The notes beneath the pieces are model-generated. The model worked only from the letters and a program-made list of their open reading frames with translations, was not told the origin of the DNA and did not search any database. Shown here in pieces: positions 11,621-23,088 of a DNA stretch of 64,000 bases. Position numbers and translations under genes: made by a program. Numbering within the stretch: the first letter of the stretch is position 1; every line of letters begins with the position of its first letter. This DNA is from Pisaster brevispinus (lineage: Eukaryota > Echinodermata > Asteroidea > Forcipulatida > Asteriidae). The DNA is taken from contig JAMKCF010000007.1 of the NCBI GenBank assembly GCA_023634235.1, forward strand, positions 1,166,001 through 1,230,000. The letters are read 5' to 3'.

Positions 11621-12479
11621 AACACTCCCTCAAAGAGTTTTTACACATGGTTGTACCCGCAAGTTTACTATTTATATTTATATTTATAGTTACTCTTAAC
11701 TATTGTTTTATTTAAGTGTGTTTATGTGTGTTTATGTGTGCTGATGCTTTGTAATAGTTTTGTCATGACTGTTTCTTGAAAACTGTACATTTCGGCTTTT
11801 GGCTGCTGTATTGCAGTGTTTTTAATAAACAATCGATAATTTGTTTCTGTGAGTTTTGTTTCTTATACAAGAATCTGACATATGCAGCACTGTCCATCAA
11901 AGTTCAAAGGAAATCTTGACTAATTTCAATACTGTAAAAAGGAGAGAATAAAAATTAAAAAAACATAATGCATGTTCCACGAGAACCAATAACGCTTAAT
12001 GATGACTAGGCAGAATATAAAAAGGAGTTTTTTACTCCTACGTCTTTTGAATAACTGGGGCTTGGTTCATATACGTAATGAGATTTGAGAAAGCCAAGCG
12101 AATTCCCTCACGCCACAATTATCTGATGCATCGGGCATTGGACCTGCGTAATGCCATTGGTTGGCAACTTGCTGCTATGAGTTAACATAATTCAATAAAG
12201 TGTTACCTTTCACTTCAAAAGCTTCCGGGTCAGACTGAACCCAGATCCGGGTTGGCCGAGCTGATTTCTGGGTCATTTAACCTTTAATTTGTGACGCAAA
12301 TACGAGTTAAGAATTCATTGACTAACGATTTTCTGGGACAGAACTTTTACAGAATTTTGGTCACACTCCAGTTTGAAACTGGATATTTTAGAGTGGATCG
12401 TGGCTACAAATCGTACAAAGTGTAAACGGTTAATCATTACACACATAGTACAGCTACAACGGTGAAGACATTCAGTGGC

Positions 12480-13050
12480 TGTCGAGTCAGAGTTAGGATG
12501 GACAGCGTCTTCACAGCCAAACTAGAGCAAGCAGAACAACCACAATGAGATGGACACCTCCCATCAGAGTCTGGATGTACGGCGTCTTTGTGGCCAAACT
12601 AGAGCGAGTAGAGCAACCACGGTGAGACAGTGGACACCTCCCATCAGAGTCTGGATGGACGGCGTCTTTGTAGCCAAACTAGAGCGAGTAGAGCAACCAC
12701 GGTTAGACAGTGGACACCTCTCACCATAGTCTGGATGGACGGCGTCTTTGTAGCCAAACTAGAGCAAGTAGAGCAACCACGGTGAGGCAGGGGACACCTC
12801 CCATCAGAGTCTGGAGGGACGGCGTCTTTGTAGCCAAACTAGAGCGAGTAGAGCCACCACGGTGAGACAGTGGACACCTCCCATCAGAGTCTGGATAGAC
12901 GGCGTCTTTGTAGCCAAACTAGAGCGAGTAGAGCCACCACGGTGAGACAGTTGACACCTTCCATTAGAGTCTTGAAGGACGGCCCCTCTGTACCCAAACT
13001 AGAAGTAGTAGAGCCAACACAGAGAGAAAGTGGACACCTCCGATTATAGT
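12480..13050. repeat. 80-bp minisatellite, about seven copies
   Basis: The marker CCATCAGAGTCTGGATG recurs at 12561, 12641, 12801 and 12881, with variants at 12721 and 12961, giving an 80-base period. Each unit also contains GGCGTCTTTGTAGCCAAAC and GAGCAACCACGGTGAGACAG. Edge units are more diverged. No open frame spans it. Confidence 0.9.
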
Positions 13051-13261
13051 AAATGCTAGGGTATAGCTACCGAGAACGTCGTAGATTAGTCCTGCATTGA
13101 AACAAAGTATAAACAAGCGGGATTGAAGGTTTTTTAACCATACGTAGGTGGAACAAACATAAATCTGGAAAACTTAAGCGAGCTTTCATTACCAGAAATG
13201 CCTGAACTTGACCATCCGATTAGGGCGCTGCGTATTTAGTCACGTGCTGGACCTTTCCAAT

Positions 13262-13685
13262 CACAGGCACGACGGACTTGCTCACAGGCACGACGTTTTG
13301 CTCACAGGCACGACGGACTTGCTCACAGGCACGACGGACTTGCTCACAGGCACGACGGACTTGCTCACAGGCACAACGCTTTGCTCACAGGCACGACGGA
13401 CTTGCTCACAGGCACGACGCTTTGCTCACAGGCACGACGGACTTGCTCACAGGCACGACGCTTTGCTCACAGGCACGAAGGACTTGCTCACAGGCACGAC
13501 GCTTTGCTCACAGGCACGACGGACTGGCTCACAGGCACGACGCTTTGCTCACAGGCACGACGCTTTGCTCACAGGCACGACGGACTTGCTCACAGGCACG
13601 ACGCTTTGCTCACAGGCACGACGGACTTGCTCACAGGCACGACGCTTTGCTCACAGGCACGACGGACCTCTCCACACGCACGACA
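13262..13685. repeat. 20/21-bp alternating minisatellite
   Basis: About 20 copies built on GCTCACAGGCACGACG. Two monomers occur, one ending GGACTT (21 bases) and one ending CTTT (20 bases). They are often strictly alternating in the second half. It is CpG-rich, unlike its flanks. Because 20 and 21 rotate the reading frame, all three forward frames stay open, giving artefactual frames of 104 to 215 codons. Confidence 0.9.
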
Positions 13686-13967
13686 AAACAGATAAGTGTC
13701 CTTTATAGAACACCATGCAATGGTGACCAGGGAAATTTCATCGACATGACTATTTGGTTACCAAGAGTATTATGTAAAGTTTTAGGTTACAGCGCCCTCA
13801 CAAGGCAGATTGGGATTAGCCTAGGTCCTAGCCACAGAATGCAACTTGTACAAGCAACCAATGTTGACAATCAAGTATATGATGAAATGACTGTTTCCAT
13901 TGGCATATTGCCTTTGACTAATTAATTGTCTTAAACATATATTCGAGGTTTGGTATCCCCCGCCTCA

Positions 13968-14735
13968 ATTGACACCTATCATGAACCTATATGTAAATAA
14001 GGAATTCCAAAAGTGCAATTGTTTTTCTTTCGAAGCACCATCCCCCTCCCCCCAACCCGCCTCAATGTTGGAAAGTTTGCTTGCGCTCATAGGATTCAAC
14101 ATTCAATATTGCCTAAAATAAACAAGAGAGGTTTGATTGAGCACAATATGACTTGGAACAAAATTACTGCTAAAATTCAAACTACTATTCGCTACCACAT
14201 TTAATGTCAAAGGAAATGAGCTGTACAAATTAACACATATCATGAGCTCATATGCAAAGAAGGAACTAACATTAAATATTGCCTAAAATAAACAAGAGAA
14301 GTTTGATTACGCACAATATGAACTGGAACCAAATTACTGCTAAAATACAAACTAGTATTCGTTACCACTCTTAAAGTCGGAGGAAATGAGCTGTACAAAT
14401 TTACACCTATCATGAACCAATATGTAAATAAGGAATTCCAAAAGTGCAATTGTTTTTCTTTCGAAGCATCATCCTCCCCCCCCCCCCAGCCTCAATGTTG
14501 GAAATCTTGGTTGGCGCTCATAGGATTCATCATTCAATATAAAAATATTGCCTAAAATAAACAAGAAAGGTTTGATTATGCACAATATGAACTGGAACCA
14601 AATTACTGCTGAAATCCAAACTATTATTCGTTACCACATTTAATGTCGGAGGAAATGAGCTGTACAAATTTACACCTTTCATGAACCAATATGTAAATAA
14701 GGAATTCCCAAAGTGCTATACTTGTACTTTCAAAG
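13968..14735. repeat. Degenerate tandem repeat beside the piggyBac remnant
   Basis: Roughly three and a half diverged copies of a unit containing ATGAGCTGTACAAATTTACA, CATGAACCAATATGTAAATA and ATTGCCTAAAATAAACAAG. The phrases recur near 13970, 14210-14250, 14390-14430 and 14655-14700. It abuts the 3' end of the transposase remnant and may be part of that element's non-coding end. Confidence 0.75.
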
Positions 14736-16396
14736 TACTTTCGAAGCTTTTGTATGGATGCTGTTGTTTACGACATTAGCATTTAAAAGCAAACAGATGT
14801 TTAGGATTGTGATAAATACTCGTTTCCACCATTTTAGTGTTCTGTGGCTGTGAGTATAGTACGTGCACAATTGTCCTGCCAGATCCGTGCCTCCCATGTA
14901 TTTATTGTAATCGTCGACTATGCACAGTTTTTCGATATCACGATGTCCTGTTGAAGTTTTCCGGCTGCGAATCTGTTTACTAGTGACACTGCAATCGCCA
15001 TAGTTTGACAGGAGAGTGACACGTTTTGTGTCCTGCCACATAACGCATAGTTGGCCTGCTTTCTGATAAAATTGGGGATCTGCTCCGCTTTTCATGGGGA
15101 ACTTCTTGGGGTTTGCAACATCGGGTATCCCTAGGGTGGTATAGCGCACAGTTCCACAAGCTCCGAATCCTAGCTCATCATCATCATGGTGACGTCCGTG
15201 CGCGCGCAGCGCACAGGCGTTGTTCAATGGCTACAACTTGTTCGTTTTGTTAATTGTTCGTTTCCATTGTTCGGCATTTTGAGTTGCTTGGTGAAGCTGG
15301 TTTAATCCAATACCAACCATCCTCAGGTCATCAGAGAGTTGATGTTGGTATGTTCGCATAAGTGCTCCACCTCTACGATAGGGTTCTGTAGGTTGGGTGT
15401 TCTGGTCCAGGAGTATTGAGAGTGGAGTGTCACGCCTAGTTGCGTGCCCAATCAGTCCTAGCTCAGACAACTTGGAGAACAGAGCCGGGCTAGTAAACCA
15501 ATTGTCCATGTAGATGCAATGTCTTGTGATAACTTACAGAGGACTGTCCTTGTGGGGACCTGGGCTGCGATCCTGTGAACAAGTCCCAGGCACATGTGTA
15601 CCCTGTGTCTGATTCGTTCAATGAAAAACATTTCAATCCCCATTTGGCGGCCTTTCGTGGCATGTACTTTTTGAAGCTGAGTCGTCCTTTGAACTTTACC
15701 ATGGTCTCGTCCGGCGAAATGCTTCGTCCAGGCTGGTACACCCGGAGGAATGATGGTAGTACAGTGTTTAACAGTGGGCGTACTTTTGAAAGTTTGTCAC
15801 GGGGAGAGTCGTCCTCCACATCTCTGTTGTTGGCGAGGTGGAAAAGTCGAAGGATTGCAGTAAATCGGTTACGAGCCATGGTTGCTGAGTACAGGGGACT
15901 TCGTAGAATTTCAGACCTGGACCAATGCATGGAGTAACGAGGCCTTTTTGTTGATTCCCATGCAAAGAAGTAGGGCCACGAATGCCATCATTTCAGGTAC
16001 ATTAGTTGGTCTCCAAGCACGCTGATTTTCTGCACCCGCACCCAAAGTTTGGTCAGCATAACGATTGGTCTCATCTACCATCATCTGCCACACTGCTTCA
16101 CAAAAGTACAGTTTGAAGATTTGTATGGGGGAGAACGAACTGAAGTCTTCTGTAGCCCCAGTGTTTGCTGTAAATTGCACAGGCGGTCGCCGGGTGTAAG
16201 ACTTGGCTTCACGCCACCCACACCGGAAATTCCCCTTTTTGGTCTTGGATGAACAGGATGCTGTCGATATCGAGGCAATGGGCTCATCATCACTGTCTTC
16301 TTCCGAGACATCATGTGGTGAATCATCGTCAGAGGACATGTCGGAACCGCTATCGGCAAAGATTTCGTCCAAAATTTTAGCATTTTCATCGGCCAT
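14730..16396 (-). pseudogene. piggyBac transposase (DDE_Tnp_1_7), broken
   Basis: Translation starts at MADENAKILDEIF (16396) with an acidic Ser/Asp-rich N-terminus. The core follows in three pieces. Piece two (about 15930-15490) has RSPLYSATMARNRFTAILR and SPDETMVKFKGR, containing the first catalytic Asp. Piece three (15509-15231) has MDNWFTSPALF with the second Asp. Piece four (15227-14730) has GTVR and DDYNKYMGGTDLAGQL with the third Asp, then RTLKWWKRVF. Two frameshifts and an in-frame TAG at 15228-15230 separate the pieces, so it cannot make an active enzyme. I did not see the C-terminal Cys-rich domain found in many piggyBac proteins. Cut-and-paste transposition at TTAA is the family's known reaction. 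Confidence 0.9.
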
Positions 16397-16670
16397 GTCA
16401 GAATCTAGGACTGAAGAATGCGTGGATGAGGGGACGCCAAGGAGGGGACGCCAAGGAGGGCACGCCAAGGAGGGGACGCGGGCAGGTTTTAAAGTTGCCG
16501 GGGTGATGCACGCACACGGGGCCTGCATGGGATTGAGGGCGCAATTTACATTTTGAGAAATTACTGTTGGTGCGTGTGCCAGTGAGCCTCCGTGGTAAAC
16601 AAGAGAGGAAATAGTTAGGTGCCATAAGGACTCGGTGGTCACGAAGTGGAATGCTTTTTTGAGCACATCT

Positions 16671-16695
16671 GGCTCGGCGGTGCTGAAAGGGTTAA
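16671..16695 (-). mobile_element. piggyBac terminal end with TTAA target
   Basis: On the - strand TTAA (16695-16692) is followed by CCCTTTCAGCACCGCCGAGC. This fits a piggyBac terminal inverted repeat (TTAA then CCY). I did not find the matching opposite end between 13.9 and 14.7 kb, so the other end is lost or diverged. Confidence 0.6.
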
Positions 16696-16699
16696 GTAC

Positions 16700-17200
16700 C
16701 CAGGTAGCATGTCCACTATATGGGTCCTATATGGGGTAACCAATCTGTGACCCTGCGATACGGATCATGCACCCACGATTCATATGGGACCCATGTGGGT
16801 ACATTTGGTTTCCTAATGGGTTTCACATGGGCCAGCATAGTTCCCATATTAGGGAACCCATACGAGCCCATTCGGATTCTGCACCCGATATTCAGATGGG
16901 GCCCACTTGGATATGCCCAGATATCCTTTATGGGATACATCTTAATCCCGAATGAGTCCCATATGGGCCAGCATGGGTCCAGTATTTTGGTAACCCATCT
17001 GAGCGCCACCAAATCCTGCACCCACGATTCATATGGGGCCCATATGGCTTGGCCCAGGTTATCAATACGGGATACATCTGGGGCCAATCCTAGGAAATTC
17101 TGGGTTATCCCATGGGCATTACTGTCATCGGATTCATAAGGGCATGTGAGCATAAGGGGCCAGTATGGGCCAGCCCAGGTAGCCTTTGAATTCAAGTAAT
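16700..17200. repeat. CATATGGGCCC-rich degenerate tandem repeat
   Basis: Phrases such as TGCACCCACGATTCATATGG at about 16767 and 17014, and a variant near 16880, give a loose period of 115-135 bases. The words CATATGGG and GGGCCCATATGG are nearly self-complementary, which keeps both strands open for 140-160 codons without coding sense. Confidence 0.65.
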
Positions 17201-18180
17201 TATTTAATGCTAATGAGAGGTCTAACTATATGAACAGTCACTTGTATAATCTACAACCACATAAACTAAATGTAAACTACATGGCATGTATTATGTACAC
17301 ATACGACTTTACCGTCATGGTTAACATGTTTTTGTTAAAAAGTTGTATTGCTTAAATAGCATGTTCTAAATGAAAGTGCCTATTTGCAAAGATGTATTTT
17401 TCTTATATAGACGAATACCATACAAAACAAGTATAAAAACAACTTTACAGAACTAAATTTCACTAAATTTTTATAATAATTTTCAATGATAACGTACTAC
17501 TAAACTTCAGCGCCCTTTCCCACAAAATTGCATACTGCCAATATGGTCCTGCCCACGCGGGTCTTTGCATATTCTACCCAAAGCGTGCTTAGGTCATTTA
17601 CATATGGATAACCAAAATGAACCTTTGCAAATTATTTGCTCGCACAAAAATGCTTGATGTATTTTCTAAACCAATTTGGTATTTTCCATAGTTGCTCCAC
17701 CCACATGAGCTTGTCCATAGGAAATTACAAAACCCATGTGAAGGATAAAGAAACCCGTGGGCCTGCTTAAACTAAACTTAATCTAAACTAAACCAAATTA
17801 TGTACCCCATAATGGCTGAGGTCTTTCCAATTGATACCTATATGGGTCTTTGCACCTCCTGCCCCAATGGGCTTGCCCCACAAAGACTAATATATTTGAA
17901 CATTCATTAGAACAGTAATTTTAAAAAAATAGCAAAAACCTACTATTGACTGCAGTTGCGCCTTTTTATGAAAAGCATTAATTATATAGAACCCACACAT
18001 TGCAAAGCCCACAAGGAAGGGGCAGTGTTGGGAAAAGTAATAGTAGTTAGATGGGTCTAATACCCAGTTGACGTCGTTTAGTAATCTGTTTGAACAAAAT
18101 TACAAAATCATTGTTATGGATAAATTAATTATGTATAAAAAAAGGTCTTACCCGAAAGCCTGTGTTGTTTTATAAAAACG
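17200..18180. other. Non-coding, diverged repeat
   Basis: Scattered CCCATATGGGT-like and CCCACGCGGGTCTTTGCA-like words continue, at low density, the block at 16700-17200. No gene seen. Confidence 0.4.
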
Positions 18181-19144
18181 ACAACAGCTACAGGCGACAA
18201 ACCAATGTCAGCGAAAATAGAGCGGTTTCGGCAGAAACGGTTTGATTGAGAGTGCAATGTGTCTAGACATATGCAGCCACAATGAAATGAAAAACACTAT
18301 TCCTCTATTGGAAATAACACTTGAAATTCTCGGCCTGCTGTAGTAACAAAAATACGGCAACAAATTACACGCGGCCCTCTGGTGACAGTAGCTCAAAGAT
18401 AATATCATAAACTTTAAACCAAAATACTCAAGCAAAACAATTTTTTTTAGTATTCATGCGCCTTCGTAAAGGTCTTTGAATCTTTGAATGATGACGTCAT
18501 CATTAGTAACTATGACAGCTGGTGACATCAACTATCGATTATGAGTTTAAATTTTTGAATCTTGACCGATCAACCACGAATCATGACAAATTAAAGGGGT
18601 CAATATTCGGGGGAATGGATTTTGGATGTACCAAACCATCCATCCGAGGGTTTTAGATCTTGTGGGGGCAGGATGAAGATTCTTATTAGGGAGGGGGGCT
18701 ACAGTCCCTGTCTAGGCTGGGGAAGGAACTGGTTCTACGTAAGATGATAAAAAACATGCCTTGATTTTCCCCCTTTTTGAAAATGGTTTAGCAAAGTCAA
18801 CCCAAGATAGCCTTGTACCAGTTTAATCCACGACGAAAGGGAAATCCCTAATTGACGTAACAAAGGAGCAGTTCGTTCTTTCATTCAAACTCGATCTCAA
18901 TGCCTCATCGTCTGCAGTACGGAGGCATTAATATTAAAACATAAAGCTGCATTGCTTGAAAATAATTAGAATATTAAATTAAACAATGATCTTTTAAATC
19001 TGATAAAAATAACTACTGTTTTCAAACTAATTTGGAAAACAATTTCATTACATTAAGTTAGTATGAATTCTGGGGTTGAAATTAACTTCGGACAAACTAC
19101 ACTCAGATAAACGGTAAATCTTCCTCAAAGTAAGAGGCACAATT

Positions 19145-19290
19145 ATAGACCATGCAAGTCTCGCGCGTATTCGAACATTTTTGGGACCACTGTGGTCCCA
19201 CGTACATTGCTTTAACGCGTGAAAGAAACAAACTCACGCGCTTTAACGGATCCCAAATGTTCGAATACGTGCGAGACTTGCACAGTCTAT
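19145..19290. mobile_element. Foldback MITE, present in copy A only
   Basis: ATAGACCATGCAAGTCTCGC at the left is mirrored by GCGAGACTTGCACAGTCTAT at the right. The arms are about 42 bases and include TATTCGAACAT and its mirror. The paralogous site near 27440 lacks it, which supports insertion. Confidence 0.75.
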
Positions 19291-19777
19291 TAACATTTCA
19301 TGTTTTATTCAAGCATGAACGAAACAAGCAAACTTGAAGCGTGAAATCATGCAATATTTTGTTTGTTATCTATTATACTAATATGTAATATGATTATCAC
19401 CCTCCTGGTACTACCCTGGTGGACAGTGGGCATTTAATATCGTCAAGGGAAAAAATTGGGAAAAAATAATAAAACAAAATAAAAACCACTCATGTAATTT
19501 TAAGTTTTACCTATTTATTAGACAAAATGGTCGTATACTGAAAACTGTCCAGTTATTTTTCTAACGACATATACAAGCAATGAATACAGGTAACGTTTAG
19601 TTTGAAAAATTATTAAAATGGGATTAATTTCATGCCAGATTTGTGGGTGGGTTTTAAGCTTCGAAGGTCAAGTGCCGCGATTCACCAACCTTGCGTGGTA
19701 TTAATTAAAGTAGGCCTAAGATTGTTTACAACGCATGCAATGCCCGTAAAGGAACCAAGCCGGATTTTTAAAAAAAG

Positions 19778-19788
19778 TATATATAATA
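19778..19788 (+). promoter_or_regulatory. TATA-like box of gene A
   Basis: TATATATAATA lies about 100 bases upstream of the gene A start codon. The matching TATGTATAATA at 27773-27783 belongs to copy B, where it is cut off from exon 1 by a 9.1-kb insertion. Confidence 0.4.
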
Positions 19789-19883
19789 CAAAAAAAAAAA
19801 AAATACAAAAACATTATTATAAGTAGGCCCTTGGTTTACTATAAACCACAGTTGACAACCCGATGCGCTAGACAAACATAGAC

Positions 19884-22800
19884 ATGATGTCAAAGATGAT
19901 GCTTTGGGCGGCGGTAAAGATTTTGGTGTTGGTGGTTGGAAGCTTTTGGTGTACAGAAGGTATAAACATATATTATGCATTTATTTTTTATTTTATTACA
20001 TTTTTAGTCTTTAAGTGACACGGAGACACGCCAAAACACTGTGAATGTTTCGCCTTTTGACATTTTGTCACCAAATAGCAAGAACAAAGAAGAAGAACGA
20101 CTTGTAAATTTTGCAAACTTGTTTAGTGTTACTTAATTTTTTTCTTCTTCTGAAAACATATATTTCATTTTAAAAATATTTTAGAATTAGCGCTGCTTCC
20201 ATGCAGGATTAAGGCACCTTCTCAAAACTCTTTCAAGATACGTTGCGGAAAAATTTATCCTATAGGGTTAAATCATTTTTATCTGCAAGTATGTTGACAG
20301 ATCTCACGGCTCTTGTGGCATGCCTTGTTTGGTGCTCATTGACACCCTTGAGCCGTATTACTCTTGCCTAGACCACGTTTAGACTCAATCCAGTAAAATG
20401 GATTGAGATCTAGCATCGTTATCACAACCACAAATCAAGATCTTGTGTCGTGTTTACACCAGTGCCTGGTTCAGCTCTGACCCAACTTTTGATCACAGCT
20501 GTCACACAGAAACACAAGCAAAAAGCCCACCATTCCTATCAAAACCTGAAATGACCATATTGAATTGTATGTCTGACCCACCTTTGCGTTTGCACTTGTT
20601 TTTGGAATCCACTCTTGCTGGATCTGATCCACCAATTGCAGGGTTCAACCCTCCTCAAACGGTGGATTAAAATTTCAGGATCTTGATTACGGTCTGATCC
20701 TGCTTTTTTGCGTTTACCGGTACACATAGATGGTAATCCACATTGCAGATCAGATCCGGGGTAAACGGGGTCTTAGATTGCTGTTGGCTTCCAGCAGATA
20801 ACAAATCTTAAGGTCTGTGGTTTGGTCGTCCTTCAAACTGCCTGGTTTTATTGCAACACTGTATTATGAAACTTATCCACAACATTAGCTGGATTGGTTG
20901 GGGATATCTTGCGGGTTGGGAAATCAAACTGTGAAGTAGTCTATCAGTTAGTTATTTTAATTAGTTATTATAAGTTATATAACACCCAAGCAGATCCTTG
21001 CCATTTGATTGGAGGATTGTCCGTCACGTGATAGCAAATAAACGTACCATTGCACGCTACGTCATTTTTCGTCCCATCCGCTTTGTTCTATTGCACGTTG
21101 CGTACCACATAAGTGCGTGCGCGTGTCTTTGATAATGCAGCAGTACAGTTACTGCAAGGCAGATACTACATTACGGCGCCCGCGTGTCTCAAAATAGAAG
21201 TAGGCTACAGAACGCACTTAGTCACTGTTGAATCCAAACAAAATCGAACCAAAAGAAATGGGTGTAATGTCACAATTAAATATTGTACGCTTTGTTTAAT
21301 TTGAAAGTTGCATTCTCCAATCAAAACAACAAAGATCTACTTGTATGTTATATATACAACAAATAATGAATGTTTTTCGTTCGTGCAACAGTGAGAATAT
21401 TTCCATTCGTTGAAAGATGGAATGTTCCATTCAACTCGTCTCCGCCTCGTTGAAAAGAACATTCCATCTTTCAACACATGAAAATATTCGCACCATTGCA
21501 CTCATAAACATTCATTATTCGTATAATATCACACTCCGGTTCGAGCATCTGATTGGAGGATTAGCGCGTGCTGGAAGATAATTTATTATAACGAACATTG
21601 TGGGTGTTTTTGGAGGGGTTTTAGAAGTGATTTTTCGCTTTCCTATTTTGCTTTTAAAATAAATTGATTGCTTTATTGTAATTTTTTGTTTTTCATGAAG
21701 CACTAATCTGTACCATGGGACAAGAACAGGATCCTGAGTCTGGTTTCCGGTACCGTTGGGTAATTCCTGTACCTGATCCATGCCAGTGCACTACGCTACG
21801 TGTTGGTGGTCTGAATACCCGTACACCTTACAGACCCTTCGTGGTTACATACATGGATACATTCATCTACAGTGATGTCCAAGAGGAGATTCGAACATGG
21901 CTCAACTGTTCAGGTAAGATCAGAGCTAAAGATCCTGTATACACAAAGTTAATGGCCTGACGTTTTGACCCAAATAGTCTTTCAATAAAGCTTTTTGAAA
22001 AAGACTCTTCTAGGGTTGCAACGTCAGGCCAATAACATTTGTTTGCAATTATATGTTCCTTTGGTCAGTAACCAGTTTGCAGCAGCTAATTCTATTTTCT
22101 CAACTAATTATGTTCTTAAATGTTTCTAATTTGTTTGTAAAGAGAGTACGAGCTACTCGCGGTCAGAAGTGGATTTTGTAAATGAGTTGAAATTATCTCT
22201 GTTTGCAAACAGGGTTAATTTGAAAAACCAAATCCTGCTGTAAAAAAATACATACATCATTTATTACCCGAGTATAAGGAAATGATTTTTTAAATTAATG
22301 GTAATGATTTCAAAATGATTGTTGATTTCTCCCATTGTAACCAACCCACAGATCTTCTTCGAGAGCACTTAATTCTCAACCGATCGCTTCGCGGAGACGG
22401 CAACCCTGGACAATGCGACGCTGCTACGGTCAGCAGCGACGAATATGATATAAAAGGAAACACAACCCTTGTGAAGATGGTTCCTGGTCCTGACGTAGCT
22501 GATCACGCATGCGCCGTGTACACCCTGACTGGTCCGTACCTTGATCTCGGTGACTTCAAAGACACCTGTATCTCTGACCCAGGTCTCTGTGAGTCCATGA
22601 CGTGGTCTTTATGGCTCAAGATTGATACGTCATCAGGCTTCACTGGAGAAAGATACTACATCAGCTCCGGGGGACAAACAGGTCAGGCCAGGGGTATTGC
22701 ACTGTTATACACAAGCGACAATAACATGTTTAAAATTTCTGCCAGAACAGATAAATCGTTATTTATTAACAAATATAACAAAGCAGAAATCCCTTTAGAT

Positions 22801-23088
22801 AAGTGGTTTCACTTGGCTGTAACGATTGAAATGAATCACAAAGAAGTGAAGGTTTTGAAGCTTTACGTTGACGGAGAATTTAAGCTTGAGAATCATGAAG
22901 CAAAAATTCAGTACGGTGGTATGTATTTGGATGACTGTACTAAGCTGTACTTAGGCATGACCAACTCATGTGGTACGGCATATTTACCTGATACATACAG
23001 TGGTTCTGCCGCATACAGCAATCTCTTGGTTTTTGATCGTCTCCTCAACCAGGATGAGATCAACAATCTGAAGAAAATGACAAACTAG
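19884..23088 (+). CDS. Gene A: secreted LamG-domain protein (three exons)
   Basis: Exons 19884-19959, 21701-21913 and 22352-23088 join with codons split after base 1 to give 341 residues. Residues 1-25 are a signal peptide (starting MMSKMMLWAAVK). Residues 26-96 (exon 2) form a module with RYRWVIPVPDPCQCTTLRVG, TPYRPFVVTYMD and IRTWLNCSG, which I do not recognise. Exon 3 leads into a laminin-G/concanavalin-A-like fold (Laminin_G_3 type): LGDFKDTCISDPGLCESMTW, LWLKIDTSS, YYISSGGQTG, PLDKWFHLAVTIE, LKLYVDGE, TKLYLGMTN, GSAAYSNLLVFDRLL. No transmembrane helix follows, so it is probably an extracellular lectin- or pentraxin-like binding protein; its ligand is unknown. Splice sites are supported by identical positions in paralogues B and C. 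AATAAA lies at 23103. Confidence 0.85.
20013..20210 (-). repeat. Intron 1 segment inverted relative to gene B
   Basis: AAGTGACACGGAGACACGCC through GCTTCCATGCAGGATT appears as its reverse complement at 37123-37320 in gene B. The flanks (ATTTTAGTCTTTA before, AAGGCACCTTCTC after) remain collinear. It is a clean local inversion of about 200 bases between the paralogues. Confidence 0.85.
20369..20776. mobile_element. MITE with GACC(A/C)CGTTTA termini, copy A only
   Basis: The left end CTAGACCACGTTTAGACTC is mirrored by the right end GGGGTAAACGGGGTCTTA. The paralogous intron of gene B lacks this stretch (37430-37445), which defines the insertion. Confidence 0.65.
20957..21590. mobile_element. 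Insertion in gene A intron 1, includes foldback at 21362-21528
   Basis: This stretch is absent at the matching point of gene B (near 37625). It includes a palindromic pair: AATAATGAATGTTT with GAAAGATGGAATGTTC on one side and GAACATTCCATCTTTC with AAACATTCATTATT on the other, centred near 21443. TTTGATTGGAGGATT also recurs near both ends in direct orientation. Confidence 0.6.

Larger units (their letters stand above)
11421..11698. repeat. Near-perfect 137-bp palindrome
   Basis: The arm 11421-11557 is repeated in inverse orientation at 11562-11698 around a four-base centre (AGGA). The only mismatch I find is one base in TCTCAACG against CGTCGAGA. A diverged single copy of the left-arm sequence lies near 54855-54997, so the palindrome arose by inverted duplication of a dispersed repeat. 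Each arm carries a histone-type stem-loop. Confidence 0.85.

Noticed and set aside
11463..11715. 73-codon frame in the palindrome right arm
   Set aside because: It lies on the structured repeat and shows no protein similarity I recognise.
13208..13925. Overlapping open frames of 104-215 codons with LTGTTD, CSQARR and AHRHDG repeats
   Set aside because: They are three frames of one minisatellite and have no start context, splice support or non-repeat domain.
16720..17195. Opposing 139- and 159-codon frames
   Set aside because: Both arise from the self-complementary CATATGGG repeat.
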